Source: Tsukamurella paurometabola (GTDB taxonomy: Bacteria; Actinomycetota; Actinomycetes; Mycobacteriales; Mycobacteriaceae). From it: 64,000 nt of DNA. The DNA is taken from NCBI RefSeq assembly GCF_900631615.1, contig NZ_LR131273.1, positions 4,124,850 through 4,188,849 on the forward strand, read 5' to 3'. A program made the position numbers and the translations under genes. Positions 18,290 through 28,500 of the stretch are shown here, one piece after another. Within the stretch, counting starts at the first letter, position 1. Each line of letters opens with the position of its first letter. The notes beneath the pieces are model-generated. The model saw only the letters and a program-made list of their open reading frames with translations, was not told where the DNA came from and made no database searches.

Positions 18290-19191
18290 AGCTGTCGAGC
18301 AGCAGGCCGTGCGGACGGAGAGCGTCGCGGAGCTTGGTCCGGAGTCGATCCGGCTCGGCGCAGTCCCGCCCCCCAGTGAGTCGGCCACAGACCGCGCTCC
18401 ATGAGCAGGGTGTCGCGCTTCAGCCGCGCATCGGCGTCGAAGCCCTTGGTCCGCTTACCCGCCCCGTCGAACTCCCCGACGACGGTCTCCCCGAACAGGA
18501 AGTCCACCCGAGCCTCGAGCGCGCCGGCGCGGTTGAAGAACTCCCGCTGCAGGACCGGGCGCGGGATCTCCGGCCAGGTCAGCATGAGTGCACGACTCCG
18601 CGATTCACCGACGGATTCGGACCGCCCATCAGCCTCCGGCAGCGCCGCCCGCAGCATGGCGATGCCCCGCCGCCGGCCGAGCCGATCCATCGCGGCGGCC
18701 AGCTCTCCGCGCGAGATCCCCATCCGTAGCGCCGCGTCCAGGGAGCAGACCGCCTGCTCGAACGTGCCCGCCAGCGCCAGATCGAGCGCGGTCCGCGCCA
18801 CCGTCGTCACCGCAAGACCGTCGACAGCCGCGATGTCCTCCGCATCGAGTCGACGAACGTGCACGCGCCGGCGCCCGTCCCTACTCCCGCCGCGGCGACC
18901 GTCTCGAGTGAATTCGACGGTGCACCAGTCGAACGTGAGTACCTCCATGCCGTGCAGCGCGGCGGCCGCGGCATGGCTCAGCACCAGGTCGGCCGCGGAT
19001 CGTTCCGCCGCGGACCTCGCGGAGAGCGCGAGTTCCACCCAGGGTTCGAGCTTCGTCCCCTGGTGGTAAGTCCCCCGCCAGACGCGCGTCATCATTCCCT
19101 CGTCGATCCACCGGCGGATCTGGCGATCAGTCGACCCCGTCGCCAGCATCTCCAGCCTGTGCTTGCGGAGAATCGACTCGCCATCGGACAC
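18244..19191 (-). CDS. AbiEi-like / DUF559-type protein
   Basis: 315 aa. The N-terminus (about 1-60, ILRKHRLEMLATGSTDRQIRRWIDEGMMTRVWRGTYHQG) looks like the winged-helix AbiEi antitoxin domain of type IV toxin-antitoxin proteins; the middle has VTTVARTALDLAL, also typical. The C-terminal part (REFFNRAGALEARVDFLFGETVVGEFDGAGKR) resembles the DUF559 / Vsr-like nuclease fold, with DFLF and EFDG acidic positions. Such proteins are common as solitary genes in actinobacteria and no AbiEii toxin is adjacent. GTG at 19191 is the first plausible start; its ribosome site is weak. The gene sits between 72-nt inverted repeats, and its last codons are repeat-derived. Confidence 0.72.
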   Translation of the reverse strand: MSDGESILRKHRLEMLATGSTDRQIRRWIDEGMMTRVWRGTYHQGTKLEPWVELALSARSAAERSAADLVLSHAAAAALHGMEVLTFDWCTVEFTRDGRRGGSRDGRRRVHVRRLDAEDIAAVDGLAVTTVARTALDLALAGTFEQAVCSLDAALRMGISRGELAAAMDRLGRRRGIAMLRAALPEADGRSESVGESRSRALMLTWPEIPRPVLQREFFNRAGALEARVDFLFGETVVGEFDGAGKRTKGFDADARLKRDTLLMERGLWPTHWGAGLRRAGSTPDQAPRRSPSARPAARQLLPREFAIRAGVATR

Positions 19192-19278
19192 GGATGCACC
19201 CCCACCTCGGCGCCCCCACGCCGACGTCCCCATCGTCCACGAAGGGCGACACGCGCGGGCCGGATCAGCGATGCCGAG

Positions 19279-19350
19279 ACTCCCGCGGGAGTTCCTCACC
19301 GCCGCGGCGATTGCAACCCGATGATCGGTGAGAGGCCCGCGCGGGAGCCG
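19279..19350 (-). repeat. 72-nt inverted repeat, right copy (IR-R)
   Basis: Partner of 18218-18289 in opposite orientation, gapless, about 76 % identical by my count. It lies upstream of the AbiEi-like gene and just past the 3' end of the kinase gene (19355). Read on the plus strand, it could encode PREF...IATR followed by a stop, mirroring the end of the AbiEi-like protein, which suggests a copied gene end or a DNA-level repeat family. Confidence 0.8.
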
Positions 19351-19354
19351 TTCG

Positions 19355-21040
<1,686 letters not shown>

Positions 21041-21049
21041 CGCGCCTCC

Positions 21050-22081
21050 TTACTCGATCGCGACCGGCTCGCGCGGTACCTCCCCGGACGCGAACGCGTT
21101 CTGCACGTCGGGGATCAGGTCGGCGAGCGCCGCAGGGTAGACGGGGTCCGCGAGCACGCGGATCTCGTCGGGGGTGCACCAGCGCATCTCGTCGAGGGTG
21201 CGGCGCTCGAGGTCCGTCCAGCCCGACGGGGCCGGTTCGAACCGCTCGCACTCGACGGCGAAGAAGTACTCGACGGAGTCGATGACCTCGCCGTCGAACG
21301 AGAAGACGGCTTCGCGACGGAAGAGCGGGCCGACGAACGCCGAGGGGGCGAGCACGCGCCCCGTCTCCTCCCGTAGTTCGCGGGCGGCGGCCGCGCGCAG
21401 GTCCTCGCCGCGCTCGACTCCCCCGCCCACGGTGAACCACCAGTGCCCGGAGGGGCGGGCCCCGTCGGGCACGGGCTCGTGCCCACGGACCATGAGGACG
21501 GCGCCGTCGGGGTCGACGACGATGACGCGGGCGGAGACGCGCCGCTCGTCGTTCGCGGCGAGCAGGGCCGCGGGGAGGATCCCGCCCCGATCGACGATGT
21601 CGAAGTACTGCGGCATGGGTGCGGTACCGCCGAGGTGCAGCCAGCGCACGAACCGGCGGCCGCGCAGGGCGCGGGTGTCGCGCACGGCGTCGTTGTGGAA
21701 GCGGCGGGCCATGGTCACGCGGGTGTCGGCGTCGGCGATCTCGGCGACCAGTGACCGCGGCAGAGTCTCGATGTCGATGGCGCCGATCGCCGCCGAGAGC
21801 CGGTTCTCCATCGGCATCCGATCCTCGGGCGCGGCGTTCTCGGCGCGGTCGGCCGCGGCGCGCAGCGTCTGCCCCTGCTCGGGCGGCAGCGTCGCGGCGA
21901 TCGCCCGCGCGACGGCGGACCGTCGGGCGAGGGCGGCGTCGAGCGCGGCGAGCGAGAGGTCGACCCGCACGTGGAGGCGGTCGAGGCGGTGCGCGGTCTG
22001 GTACGCGAGGGCCGCGACGATCAGCACGGCCATCGTGATGAGGCCGATGACGAGCACGGTGGTGGCGGTCAGATTCAGCAC
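21050..22081 (-). CDS. Membrane-anchored LemA-like / NUDIX hydrolase
   Basis: 343 aa. An N-terminal membrane helix (about 5-27) leads into a LemA-like helical stretch (HRLDRLHVRVDLSLAALDAALARR). Residues about 195-330 are a NUDIX domain: the box G-x5-E-x7-REUxEExGU is satisfied by GVERGEDLRAAAARELREETGRV. NUDIX enzymes cleave nucleoside diphosphate-linked compounds; substrate unknown. It corresponds in position and build to M. tuberculosis Rv2609c, a membrane protein with a MutT signature next to pimA. GTG at 22081 begins MLNLTATTVLV; the longer frame is rejected because it would run back into pimA. Confidence 0.85.
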   Translation of the reverse strand: MLNLTATTVLVIGLITMAVLIVAALAYQTAHRLDRLHVRVDLSLAALDAALARRSAVARAIAATLPPEQGQTLRAAADRAENAAPEDRMPMENRLSAAIGAIDIETLPRSLVAEIADADTRVTMARRFHNDAVRDTRALRGRRFVRWLHLGGTAPMPQYFDIVDRGGILPAALLAANDERRVSARVIVVDPDGAVLMVRGHEPVPDGARPSGHWWFTVGGGVERGEDLRAAAARELREETGRVLAPSAFVGPLFRREAVFSFDGEVIDSVEYFFAVECERFEPAPSGWTDLERRTLDEMRWCTPDEIRVLADPVYPAALADLIPDVQNAFASGEVPREPVAIE

Positions 22082-22091
22082 GGCTGCCCCC

Positions 22092-23216
22092 TCAGTCGTC
22101 GATCGACACGACCACGCCGGGCACGGCGACGGTCTCGTACACGCGGATGACCTGTTCGGCGACGACCGACCAGTCGTAGCGCCACACCACCTCGGAGGCG
22201 TGGGTGACCAGCTCGGCGCGGCGGAAGTCGTCGTCGAGCAGGTCGACGATCGTGCGGCCGAGGGCGGCACCGTCGCCGACCGGGAACAGGCGGCCGGCCT
22301 CGCCCCCGTCGAGGACGCGCTCGAACGCGTTGAGATCGCTCGCGACCACAGCGGTCCCGGCGGCCATGGCCTCGACGAGGACGATGCCGAAGCTCTCGCC
22401 CCCGAGGTTGGGCGCGACGTAGACGTCGGCGGAGCGCAGCGCGGCGGCCTTCTCCTCGTCGGTGACTGCACCCATGAGCCGCAGATGCTTCGCGTACGGC
22501 CCGGCCTCGCGCAGCAGCCTCTCCTCGTCGCCGCGGCCGATCACCAGCACCTCGACGTCGGGCTGCGCCTCGACGATGGCGGGCAGCGCCTCGAGGAAAA
22601 CCGCCATGCCCTTGCGCGGTTCGTCGTACCGGCCCAGGAACAGCACGGTCTTACCCGGGCGCGGGTACCCGGGCAGCGGGTCGCCGTCGGCGAAGGCCCG
22701 CACGTCCACCCCGTTGGGGATCTCGATGGCGTCGGAGCCGAGCGATTCCATCTGCCAGCGGCGGGCCAGCTCGGAAACGGCGATCTTGCCGCGGATCTTC
22801 TCGTGCGACGGCCGCAGCACGCTCTGGAAGACCGACAGCACCAGCGACTTCTCGGTGGACGTGTGGAAGGTCGCGACGATGGGCCCGTCGGCGATCGCCA
22901 GCGCGAGCATGCCGAGGCTCGGCGCGTTCGGCTCGTGCACGTGGAGCACGTCGAACCCGCCCTTGCGAATCCACTTGCGCAGGCGGCCGAACGCTTTGGG
23001 GCCGAAGGAGAGCCGCGAGACCGAGCCGTTGTACGGGATGGCGACGGCCTTGCCCGACGAGACGGCGAAGTCGGGCAGCACCGTCTCCTTCGACGACGGC
23101 GTGAGCACGGACACCTGGTGGCCGCGGTCGATCAGCACCCGCGCCAGGTCCACGACGTGCGCCTGCACGCCGCCCGCGACGTCGAAGGAATAGGGGCAGA
23201 TCATCCCGATCCGCAT
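22092..23216 (-). CDS. pimA: Phosphatidyl-myo-inositol mannosyltransferase PimA
   Basis: GT4-family GT-B enzyme that transfers mannose from GDP-Man to the 2-position of phosphatidylinositol, the first step of PIM/LM/LAM synthesis at the inner membrane face. 374 aa. N-terminal MRIGMICPYSFDVAGGVQAHV contains the acceptor-side GGV loop; C-terminal donor site shows FLGRYDEPRKGM, VLVIGRGDEE and the E-x7-E type motif in GESFGIVLVEAMAAG. Its ATG overlaps the patA stop by one base (TGATG). Confidence 0.95.
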   Translation of the reverse strand: MRIGMICPYSFDVAGGVQAHVVDLARVLIDRGHQVSVLTPSSKETVLPDFAVSSGKAVAIPYNGSVSRLSFGPKAFGRLRKWIRKGGFDVLHVHEPNAPSLGMLALAIADGPIVATFHTSTEKSLVLSVFQSVLRPSHEKIRGKIAVSELARRWQMESLGSDAIEIPNGVDVRAFADGDPLPGYPRPGKTVLFLGRYDEPRKGMAVFLEALPAIVEAQPDVEVLVIGRGDEERLLREAGPYAKHLRLMGAVTDEEKAAALRSADVYVAPNLGGESFGIVLVEAMAAGTAVVASDLNAFERVLDGGEAGRLFPVGDGAALGRTIVDLLDDDFRRAELVTHASEVVWRYDWSVVAEQVIRVYETVAVPGVVVSIDD

Positions 23217-24157
23217 CAGCGCACCCCTGAGTCCTCGTCCGGCGCGCCTCCGGCCGACTCCCCCAGGATCCGGTCCCGGCGCGCCTGCGACCAGTCCGCC
23301 TCCCAGAGCGGCTGGAGCATGTGCCAGTCGGCGGGGTGCTCGGCGATGTTGCGTTCGAAGGCCTCCGCGAGCCGCTGGGTGGCGCTCGCGACGCCACCGG
23401 AGACGTCGATGGGGGCGTCGGTCTTGAAGCCCCAGGCGTCGCCCTCGTACCAGCAGTGCACGGGGAGCAGCGGCGCGCCGGTGTCGATCGCGAGCTTCGC
23501 CGGCCCCGCCGGCATCCGGGTGCGCTCGCCGAAGAAGGTGACCGGCACCCCGTGCCGCGCCAGGTCGCGGTCGCCGAGCAGGCAGATCGGGCGGCCCTGT
23601 CGCAGCCGCTCCGCGAGGGCGGGCATGGGCGGTTGCTCGCCGCCCGACAGCGGGAAGATCTCGAAGCCGAGCGACTCCCGGTACTCGACGAACCGGCGGA
23701 ACAGTGACTCGGGTTTGAGTCGCTCGGCGACCGTGGCGAAGCGCCCGTAGGTCTGCACCAGCCACACACCGGCCATGTCCCAGTTACCGCTGTGCGGTAG
23801 TGCGAGCACCGCACCGTTCCCCGCGGCCATCGCCTCGTGCAGGCTGGGGACGTGCACGTACTGGTCCAGCCGGGACCCGAGCTCGGCGAGGTCCATGGCC
23901 GGCAGCCGGAACGATTCGCGCCAGTACCGCGCGTAGGACCGGGCGGACTCCTCGATCAGGCTCTGCGGCACCGCGTCCGGGGTGGTGCCGAGCACCCGGG
24001 CGAGGTTCTTCCGCAGCTGCGTGTTCTCGCCCCGGGCGCCGAGGCGTCCCCCCACGTCGTCGATGAGGAACTTCGCGGCGGACTCCGGCATCCGTTTGGC
24101 CACCGCCCAGCCGGTGCGGTAGGCGAGGTCCGCCGCCTCGTCGCGCAGGTCGATCAC
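23216..24157 (-). CDS. patA: PIM acyltransferase PatA (phosphatidylinositol mannoside acyltransferase)
   Basis: Transfers palmitoyl from acyl-CoA to the 6-OH of the mannose added by PimA. 313 aa, close to the 316 of M. tuberculosis Rv2611c. The HxxxxD acyltransferase motif is HSGNWD (H122, D127), followed by the conserved LKPESLFRRFVEYRESLGFEI and GDRDLARHGVPVTFFGE regions; HtrB/LpxL-like fold. GTG at 24157 overlaps the pgsA stop (GTGA). The frame runs open far into pgsA but those residues are the antisense-like shadow and not part of the protein. Confidence 0.95.
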   Translation of the reverse strand: MIDLRDEAADLAYRTGWAVAKRMPESAAKFLIDDVGGRLGARGENTQLRKNLARVLGTTPDAVPQSLIEESARSYARYWRESFRLPAMDLAELGSRLDQYVHVPSLHEAMAAGNGAVLALPHSGNWDMAGVWLVQTYGRFATVAERLKPESLFRRFVEYRESLGFEIFPLSGGEQPPMPALAERLRQGRPICLLGDRDLARHGVPVTFFGERTRMPAGPAKLAIDTGAPLLPVHCWYEGDAWGFKTDAPIDVSGGVASATQRLAEAFERNIAEHPADWHMLQPLWEADWSQARRDRILGESAGGAPDEDSGVR

Positions 24158-24813
24158 GCCTGGTCCTCCTCGTGCTGCGCCGCCGCCTGCGGCAGGGGCA
24201 GCAGGTCGGTGGCGCCGGGCGACCGACGCACGCTCAGCGCGCGTTGGAAGACGGTGACGATGCTGGTCACGGCGAGCAGCCACATCGCCAGGTGGATGGC
24301 CCACCACACGCCCAGCCCGGTGAAGCCCGCACCGACGAGCACGATGATGAGGCGCTCGGGACGCTCGATCCAGCCACCGTCGCCCTTGAGCCCGGAGGCC
24401 TCGGCCCGGGCCTTCGCGTAGCTGATGACCTGGGAGGTGACCAGGCAGATCAGGGTGGCGATCAGCAGGTTGTATCGGTTGTGCTCGGTGAACACGGCCC
24501 ACCAGGCGAGTCCGGCGAAGATCGCGCCGTCGGCGACGCGGTCGCAGGTGGCATCGAGCCAGGCCCCGAACCGGGTGCCGCCGCCGCGGACGCGGGCCAT
24601 CGCGCCGTCGAGCATGTCGAACATGACGAAGAACCAGATGACCATGGTTCCCCAGAACAGTTGGTCCGCGGGGAAGAGCCACAACGCCGCGGTCACCGAG
24701 CAGACGGTGCCGAAGAGCGTCACCGCGTCCGGGGTCAGACCGGTCCTGATCAGTACCTTCGCGATCGGATGGGTGACCTTGGAGACCGCCTCGCGACTGA
24801 AGATCGCCGACAC
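24154..24813 (-). CDS. pgsA: Phosphatidylinositol phosphate synthase PgsA1
   Basis: CDP-alcohol phosphatidyltransferase that joins CDP-diacylglycerol and inositol phosphate to make the PI precursor of PIMs. 219 aa with six predicted helices. The signature D-x2-D-G-x2-A-R-x8-G-x3-D-x3-D is complete: D66, D69, G70, A73, R74, G83, D87, D91. GTG start at 24813, two bases after the HIT gene stop. Operon order HIT-pgsA-patA-pimA is the mycobacterial one. Confidence 0.95.
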   Translation of the reverse strand: MSAIFSREAVSKVTHPIAKVLIRTGLTPDAVTLFGTVCSVTAALWLFPADQLFWGTMVIWFFVMFDMLDGAMARVRGGGTRFGAWLDATCDRVADGAIFAGLAWWAVFTEHNRYNLLIATLICLVTSQVISYAKARAEASGLKGDGGWIERPERLIIVLVGAGFTGLGVWWAIHLAMWLLAVTSIVTVFQRALSVRRSPGATDLLPLPQAAAQHEEDQA

Positions 24814-24815
24814 TC

Positions 24816-25367
24816 CTAGCCCTCCTCCCAGGCCTTCGCCATCAGCGCCCGGGTCTGTCCGAGGAGCTGCGGCATCACCTTAGTGCCCGAGAGGACGGTG
24901 ATGTAGTTCGCATCGCCCGGCCAGCGCGGCACGATGTGCTGGTGCAGATGCTCGGCGATCGAGCCCCCGCCGGAGCGCCCCAGGTTGAAGCCCACGTTGA
25001 ACGCCGCCGGCCGGGAGATCCGCTTGATCACGCGGATGGTCTTCTGCGTGAGCTTGATCAGCTCGAAGGCCTCGTCGTCGGTGAGGTCCTCCAGCTCCGC
25101 GACCTGCCGGTACGGCACCACCATGCAGTGGCCGGGGTTGTACGGGAACAGGTTGAGCACCACGTAGCAGTGCTCGCCCCGGGCCACGATCAGGCCGTCC
25201 TCGTCGGCCAGCTTGGGGATCTCGAGGAACGCCGTGCTGCCCTCCGGGACGGGAGGGGAATCGACGAGGTAACGCATCCGGTACGGCGTCCACAGCCGCT
25301 CGATGGTCTCGTCACCGTCGCCGACCCCGAAGTCGGTGTGCGCGCCGCCGTCCGTGGCGTCCGTCAT
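24816..25367 (-). CDS. HIT-family diadenosine tetraphosphate phosphorylase-like protein
   Basis: 183 aa histidine-triad protein. The triad HxHxH is H140-L-H-Q-H144 in HLHQHIVPRW, and the long N-terminal extension (ERLWTPYRMRYLV) matches the M. tuberculosis Rv2613c Ap4A phosphorylase group. It would split Ap4A to ADP and ATP. ATG at 25367 has a GGAGAGGAA ribosome site. Immediately upstream of pgsA, probably head of, or second in, the thrS-HIT-pgsA-patA-pimA operon. Confidence 0.9.
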   Translation of the reverse strand: MTDATDGGAHTDFGVGDGDETIERLWTPYRMRYLVDSPPVPEGSTAFLEIPKLADEDGLIVARGEHCYVVLNLFPYNPGHCMVVPYRQVAELEDLTDDEAFELIKLTQKTIRVIKRISRPAAFNVGFNLGRSGGGSIAEHLHQHIVPRWPGDANYITVLSGTKVMPQLLGQTRALMAKAWEEG

Positions 25368-25403
25368 CGAATTCCTCTCCCCGTCTCGTCCCGCCGGTTC
25401 CGG

Positions 25404-27449
25404 TCAGGCCGTCCCGACGGCGCTCTCCGCCGGGCCCAGCAGTTCGGCCGTCGGGGACTCGTTGCGGCGTGCGTGGACCCAGTCGACGATCCGCTGCACG
25501 GCGTCGTCGACGGGCACCTGATTGACCTGCGTCCCGTCGCGGAAGCGGAAGCTCACCGCGCCGGCATCCCGGTCGTGCTCACCCGCGAGCAGCATGAACG
25601 GAACCTTCTGCGTGGTGTGGTTGCGGATCTTCTTCTGCATCCGGTCGTCGCTGTGGTCGACCTCCGCGCGGATCCCGTGCTTGCGGAGCGCGCGGATCAC
25701 GGTCTCGAGGTGGTCGCCGAACTGGTCCGCGACGGGGATGCCGACGACCTGCTGGGGGGCCAGCCACGCGGGGAAGGCGCCCGCGTAGTGCTCGGTGAGC
25801 ACACCGAAGAAGCGCTCGATCGAGCCGAACAGGGCGCGGTGAATCATCACCGGGCGCTGCTTGCTGCCGTCGGGCGCGGTGTATTCGAGCTCGAACCGCT
25901 CGGGCAGGTTGAAGTCCAGCTGGATGGTCGACATCTGCCAGGTCCGGCCGAGCGCGTCCTTGGCCTGCACGGAGATCTTGGGGCCGTAGAACGCGGCGCC
26001 ACCCGGATCGGGCACGAGGTCGAGCCCCGAGGCCTCGGCCACCTGCTGGAGGGTCTTGGTGGCTTCCTCCCACACGTCGTCGGAGCCGACGTACTTCTCC
26101 GGGTCCTTGGTGGACAGCTCCAGGTAGAAGTCGTCGAGGCCGTAGTCCTTGAGCAGCGAGAGCACGAACTCCAGGGTCGTGGTCAGCTCCTCGTGCATCT
26201 GCTCCTTGGTGCAGTAGATGTGGGCGTCGTCCTGCGTCATGCCGCGCACGCGGGTCAGGCCGTGGATCACGCCGGACTTCTCGTACCGGTATACGGAGCC
26301 GAATTCGAACAGCCGCAGGGGCAGCTCACGGTACGAGCGGCCGCGGGCGTCGAAGATCAGGTTGTGCATAGGGCAGTTCATCGGCTTGACGTAGTAGTCC
26401 TGGCCGGGCTTGGTCACGTTGCCCTCGTCGTCGTACTCGGCGTCGAGGTGCATGGCCGGGAACATGCCGTCCTTGTACCAATCGAGGTGGCCCGAGACCT
26501 CGTAGAGCGTGCTCTTGGTGAGGTGCGGGGTGTTGACGAAGTCGTACCCGGCGTCGATGTGCCGCTGCCGCGAGTACTCCTCGAGCTCCTTGCGGATGAT
26601 ACCGCCCTTGGGGTGGAAGACGGGCAGGCCGGAGCCCAGCTCGTCCGGGAAGCTGAAGAGGTCCAGTTCGGCGCCGAGCTTGCGGTGGTCGCGCTTCTCC
26701 GCCTCGGCGAGCAGCTCGAGGTACTCGTCCATCGCCTCGGGCGACTCCCAGGCGGTGCCGTACACGCGCTGCAGGTCCGCGTTGTTCTGGTCACCGCGCC
26801 AGTAGGCCGCGGAGCTGCGAGTGAGCTTCACCGCGGGGATGTACTTGGTCGTCGGCACGTGCGGGCCGCGGCACAGGTCACCCCAGATCCGCTCACCGGT
26901 GCGGGGATTGAGGTTGTCGTAGGCGGTGAGTTCGCCGCCGCCGACCTCCATGACCTCGCTGTCCTCGGCCGCGCCCTTGTCGTCGATCAGCTCGAGCTTG
27001 TACGGCTCGTTCGCCAGCTCGGCCCGGGCCGCGTCCTTGGACTCGTAGACGCGCCGGCTGAACCGCTGCCCCGACTTGATGATCTGCTTCATCTTCTTCT
27101 CGAGGGCCTTCAGGTCCTCGGGCGTGAAGGGCTCGGCGACGTCGAAGTCGTAGTAGAAGCCGTCCTTGATGGGCGGGCCGATGCCCAGCTTGGTGCCGGG
27201 GAACCCGTCCTGCACCGCCTGCGCGAGGACGTGGGCCGCCGAGTGACGGATCACGCTGCGTCCGTCCTCCGTGTTCGCCGCGACGGCCTCGACCTCGGTG
27301 TCGGTCTCCGGAACCCAGCTCAGGTCCTTGAGGGTGCCGTCGGCGGTCTTGACGACGACCACGGCTTCGGGGCCCTTGTTGGGAAGATCCAGCTCGCGCA
27401 TGGCGGCCCCGGCGGCGATTCCGGCCGGGACGACGAAGGTGGTGCTCAC
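25404..27449 (-). CDS. thrS: Threonyl-tRNA synthetase
   Basis: Class II aminoacyl-tRNA synthetase charging tRNA-Thr. 681 aa: short TGS-like N-terminus, editing domain with [11 protein letters not shown] and the zinc-type core, catalytic domain with motif 2 ([15 protein letters not shown]), the zinc cysteine in MNCPMHN, motif 3 ([14 protein letters not shown]) and an anticodon-binding domain ending near [19 protein letters not shown] at 27449 has AGGAG at proper spacing and is preferred over an ATG at 27464 that has none. TAGGAT at 27514-27509 on this strand is a likely -10, giving a leader of about 55 nt; no T-box structure is seen. Confidence 0.96.
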   Translation of the reverse strand: MSTTFVVPAGIAAGAAMRELDLPNKGPEAVVVVKTADGTLKDLSWVPETDTEVEAVAANTEDGRSVIRHSAAHVLAQAVQDGFPGTKLGIGPPIKDGFYYDFDVAEPFTPEDLKALEKKMKQIIKSGQRFSRRVYESKDAARAELANEPYKLELIDDKGAAEDSEVMEVGGGELTAYDNLNPRTGERIWGDLCRGPHVPTTKYIPAVKLTRSSAAYWRGDQNNADLQRVYGTAWESPEAMDEYLELLAEAEKRDHRKLGAELDLFSFPDELGSGLPVFHPKGGIIRKELEEYSRQRHIDAGYDFVNTPHLTKSTLYEVSGHLDWYKDGMFPAMHLDAEYDDEGNVTKPGQDYYVKPMNCPMHNLIFDARGRSYRELPLRLFEFGSVYRYEKSGVIHGLTRVRGMTQDDAHIYCTKEQMHEELTTTLEFVLSLLKDYGLDDFYLELSTKDPEKYVGSDDVWEEATKTLQQVAEASGLDLVPDPGGAAFYGPKISVQAKDALGRTWQMSTIQLDFNLPERFELEYTAPDGSKQRPVMIHRALFGSIERFFGVLTEHYAGAFPAWLAPQQVVGIPVADQFGDHLETVIRALRKHGIRAEVDHSDDRMQKKIRNHTTQKVPFMLLAGEHDRDAGAVSFRFRDGTQVNQVPVDDAVQRIVDWVHARRNESPTAELLGPAESAVGTA

Positions 27450-27550
27450 AGTGCTCCTAGTCATGTAGCGGGCGGCATACCTGGCCGCACGCGGTTGTCA
27501 GTGCTCCGATCCTATCGGTCAGCGCGCGCGAGACGCGCCCGAGGCGAGGC

Positions 27551-28063
27551 TCAGGCGAGCCGCGCGCGTCGCTCCTCCGGGGTCTGCCGGGGGCAGCTGA
27601 GGCACTTCGTCATGCCGGGGCACAGGTAGAGCAGGCAGCACGAGCCCCGCCGGACGACGGTGCCCCGTCCGGTCACCTCCTCGAACCGAGCCGGCGGGGC
27701 CTCGGGCGCGCAGGCACGCAGCAGGTCGTCGGCGGTCGACCGCGGATCCGCCGTGTCGAGAGCCGCGGCGGCCACCGAGTCGGTACCGATGGCCCACAAC
27801 GCGCGGTGGGACGCACCGGACTCGGATGCGACCGCCGGGATCAGGCTGCGGTAGGCGCGGGCGAGGTCGCCACCGGGATCGCCCGACGGTGCCGCCTCCC
27901 CCACCTCCGGCCACCCACCGGGGCCGGTGCGGATCGCGGCGGAGCCGGCGTCCCCTCCGGCGACGGCGCGGCGCGCGAGCGCTGCCGACAGCGCGTACCA
28001 GTACAGGACCCCGGCGACGCGGTCGTCGGGTGCGCCGATCCCGCGCCTCAGATCGGTGATCAC
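27551..28063 (-). CDS. FhuF-like [2Fe-2S] iron-binding protein
   Basis: 170 aa. The C-terminus carries C-C-x10-C-x2-C (C142, C143, C154, C157; SCCLLYLCPGMTKCLSCP), the unusual [2Fe-2S] ligand pattern of FhuF-type ferric-siderophore reductases, with one extra cysteine (C148). The rest is a short helical domain (YWYALSAALARRAV, AYRSLIPAV), smaller than E. coli FhuF (about 260 aa). GTG overlaps the stop of the upstream membrane gene (GTGA). A ferric-siderophore reductase is the natural guess, but no siderophore genes are near. Confidence 0.7.
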   Translation of the reverse strand: MITDLRRGIGAPDDRVAGVLYWYALSAALARRAVAGGDAGSAAIRTGPGGWPEVGEAAPSGDPGGDLARAYRSLIPAVASESGASHRALWAIGTDSVAAAALDTADPRSTADDLLRACAPEAPPARFEEVTGRGTVVRRGSCCLLYLCPGMTKCLSCPRQTPEERRARLA

Positions 28064-28482
28064 CCGAAGACGGGACTGGCGAGCCAGGGCCAGTCGATCC
28101 CGAACCGCCCGCCGATCATCGCGGCCGCGCCCAGCAGCCAGACGGTGGCCAGGACGATCAGGCAGGTGCCGAGCGCGAAGGCACCCTTCACGAGAATGTT
28201 CTGCCGGGAGAGCCAGGCCGCGAAGCGGTCGTAGCGTTCCCGGGCGAAGCGCAGAAGCCGGTGCGCCCACTCGAATTCGGTGGCGAGGATGCCGAGACCG
28301 GCGAACACGATGAGCCACCCTGGTCCCGGGTACGGGATCGCGATGATGCCGGCGACGAGCACGATGCCGCCGATGACGCCCACGCACACGCGCCAGGCGA
28401 GCGCGCCGTGCCGCGACGCCTTGATCCGCGCGCGCCACGCCCGCGGACCGGTCCTCGGCGACTCCTTCTGCTGGTCATACAT
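28060..28482 (-). CDS. TIGR02611/PGPGW-type small membrane protein
   Basis: 140 aa. Helix pair around the family motif PYPGPGWLIVFAGLGILATEFEWA (residues about 50-73; the PGPGW core is exact), with a third and fourth hydrophobic stretch near 100-130. Function of the family is not known. ATG at 28482 follows TACCGT (28494-28489) by 6 nt with no ribosome site, so the mRNA is probably leaderless. It is coupled to the FhuF-like gene by a 4-nt overlap. Confidence 0.8.
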   Translation of the reverse strand: MYDQQKESPRTGPRAWRARIKASRHGALAWRVCVGVIGGIVLVAGIIAIPYPGPGWLIVFAGLGILATEFEWAHRLLRFARERYDRFAAWLSRQNILVKGAFALGTCLIVLATVWLLGAAAMIGGRFGIDWPWLASPVFG

Positions 28483-28500
28483 GGTTCCACGGTACCGACG

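Noticed and set aside
18244-19191. Complete type IV AbiE toxin-antitoxin pair
   Set aside because: Only the AbiEi-like protein is present; neighbours are a kinase and PdxS, with no AbiEii nucleotidyltransferase alongside.
27465-27550. T-box riboswitch before thrS
   Set aside because: The leader is only about 55 nt from the likely start and has no specifier stem or T-box sequence.
24936-27629. 897-codon plus-strand frame over thrS
   Set aside because: Antisense to a complete threonyl-tRNA synthetase; composition is the mirror of its codon use and it has no recognisable domain.
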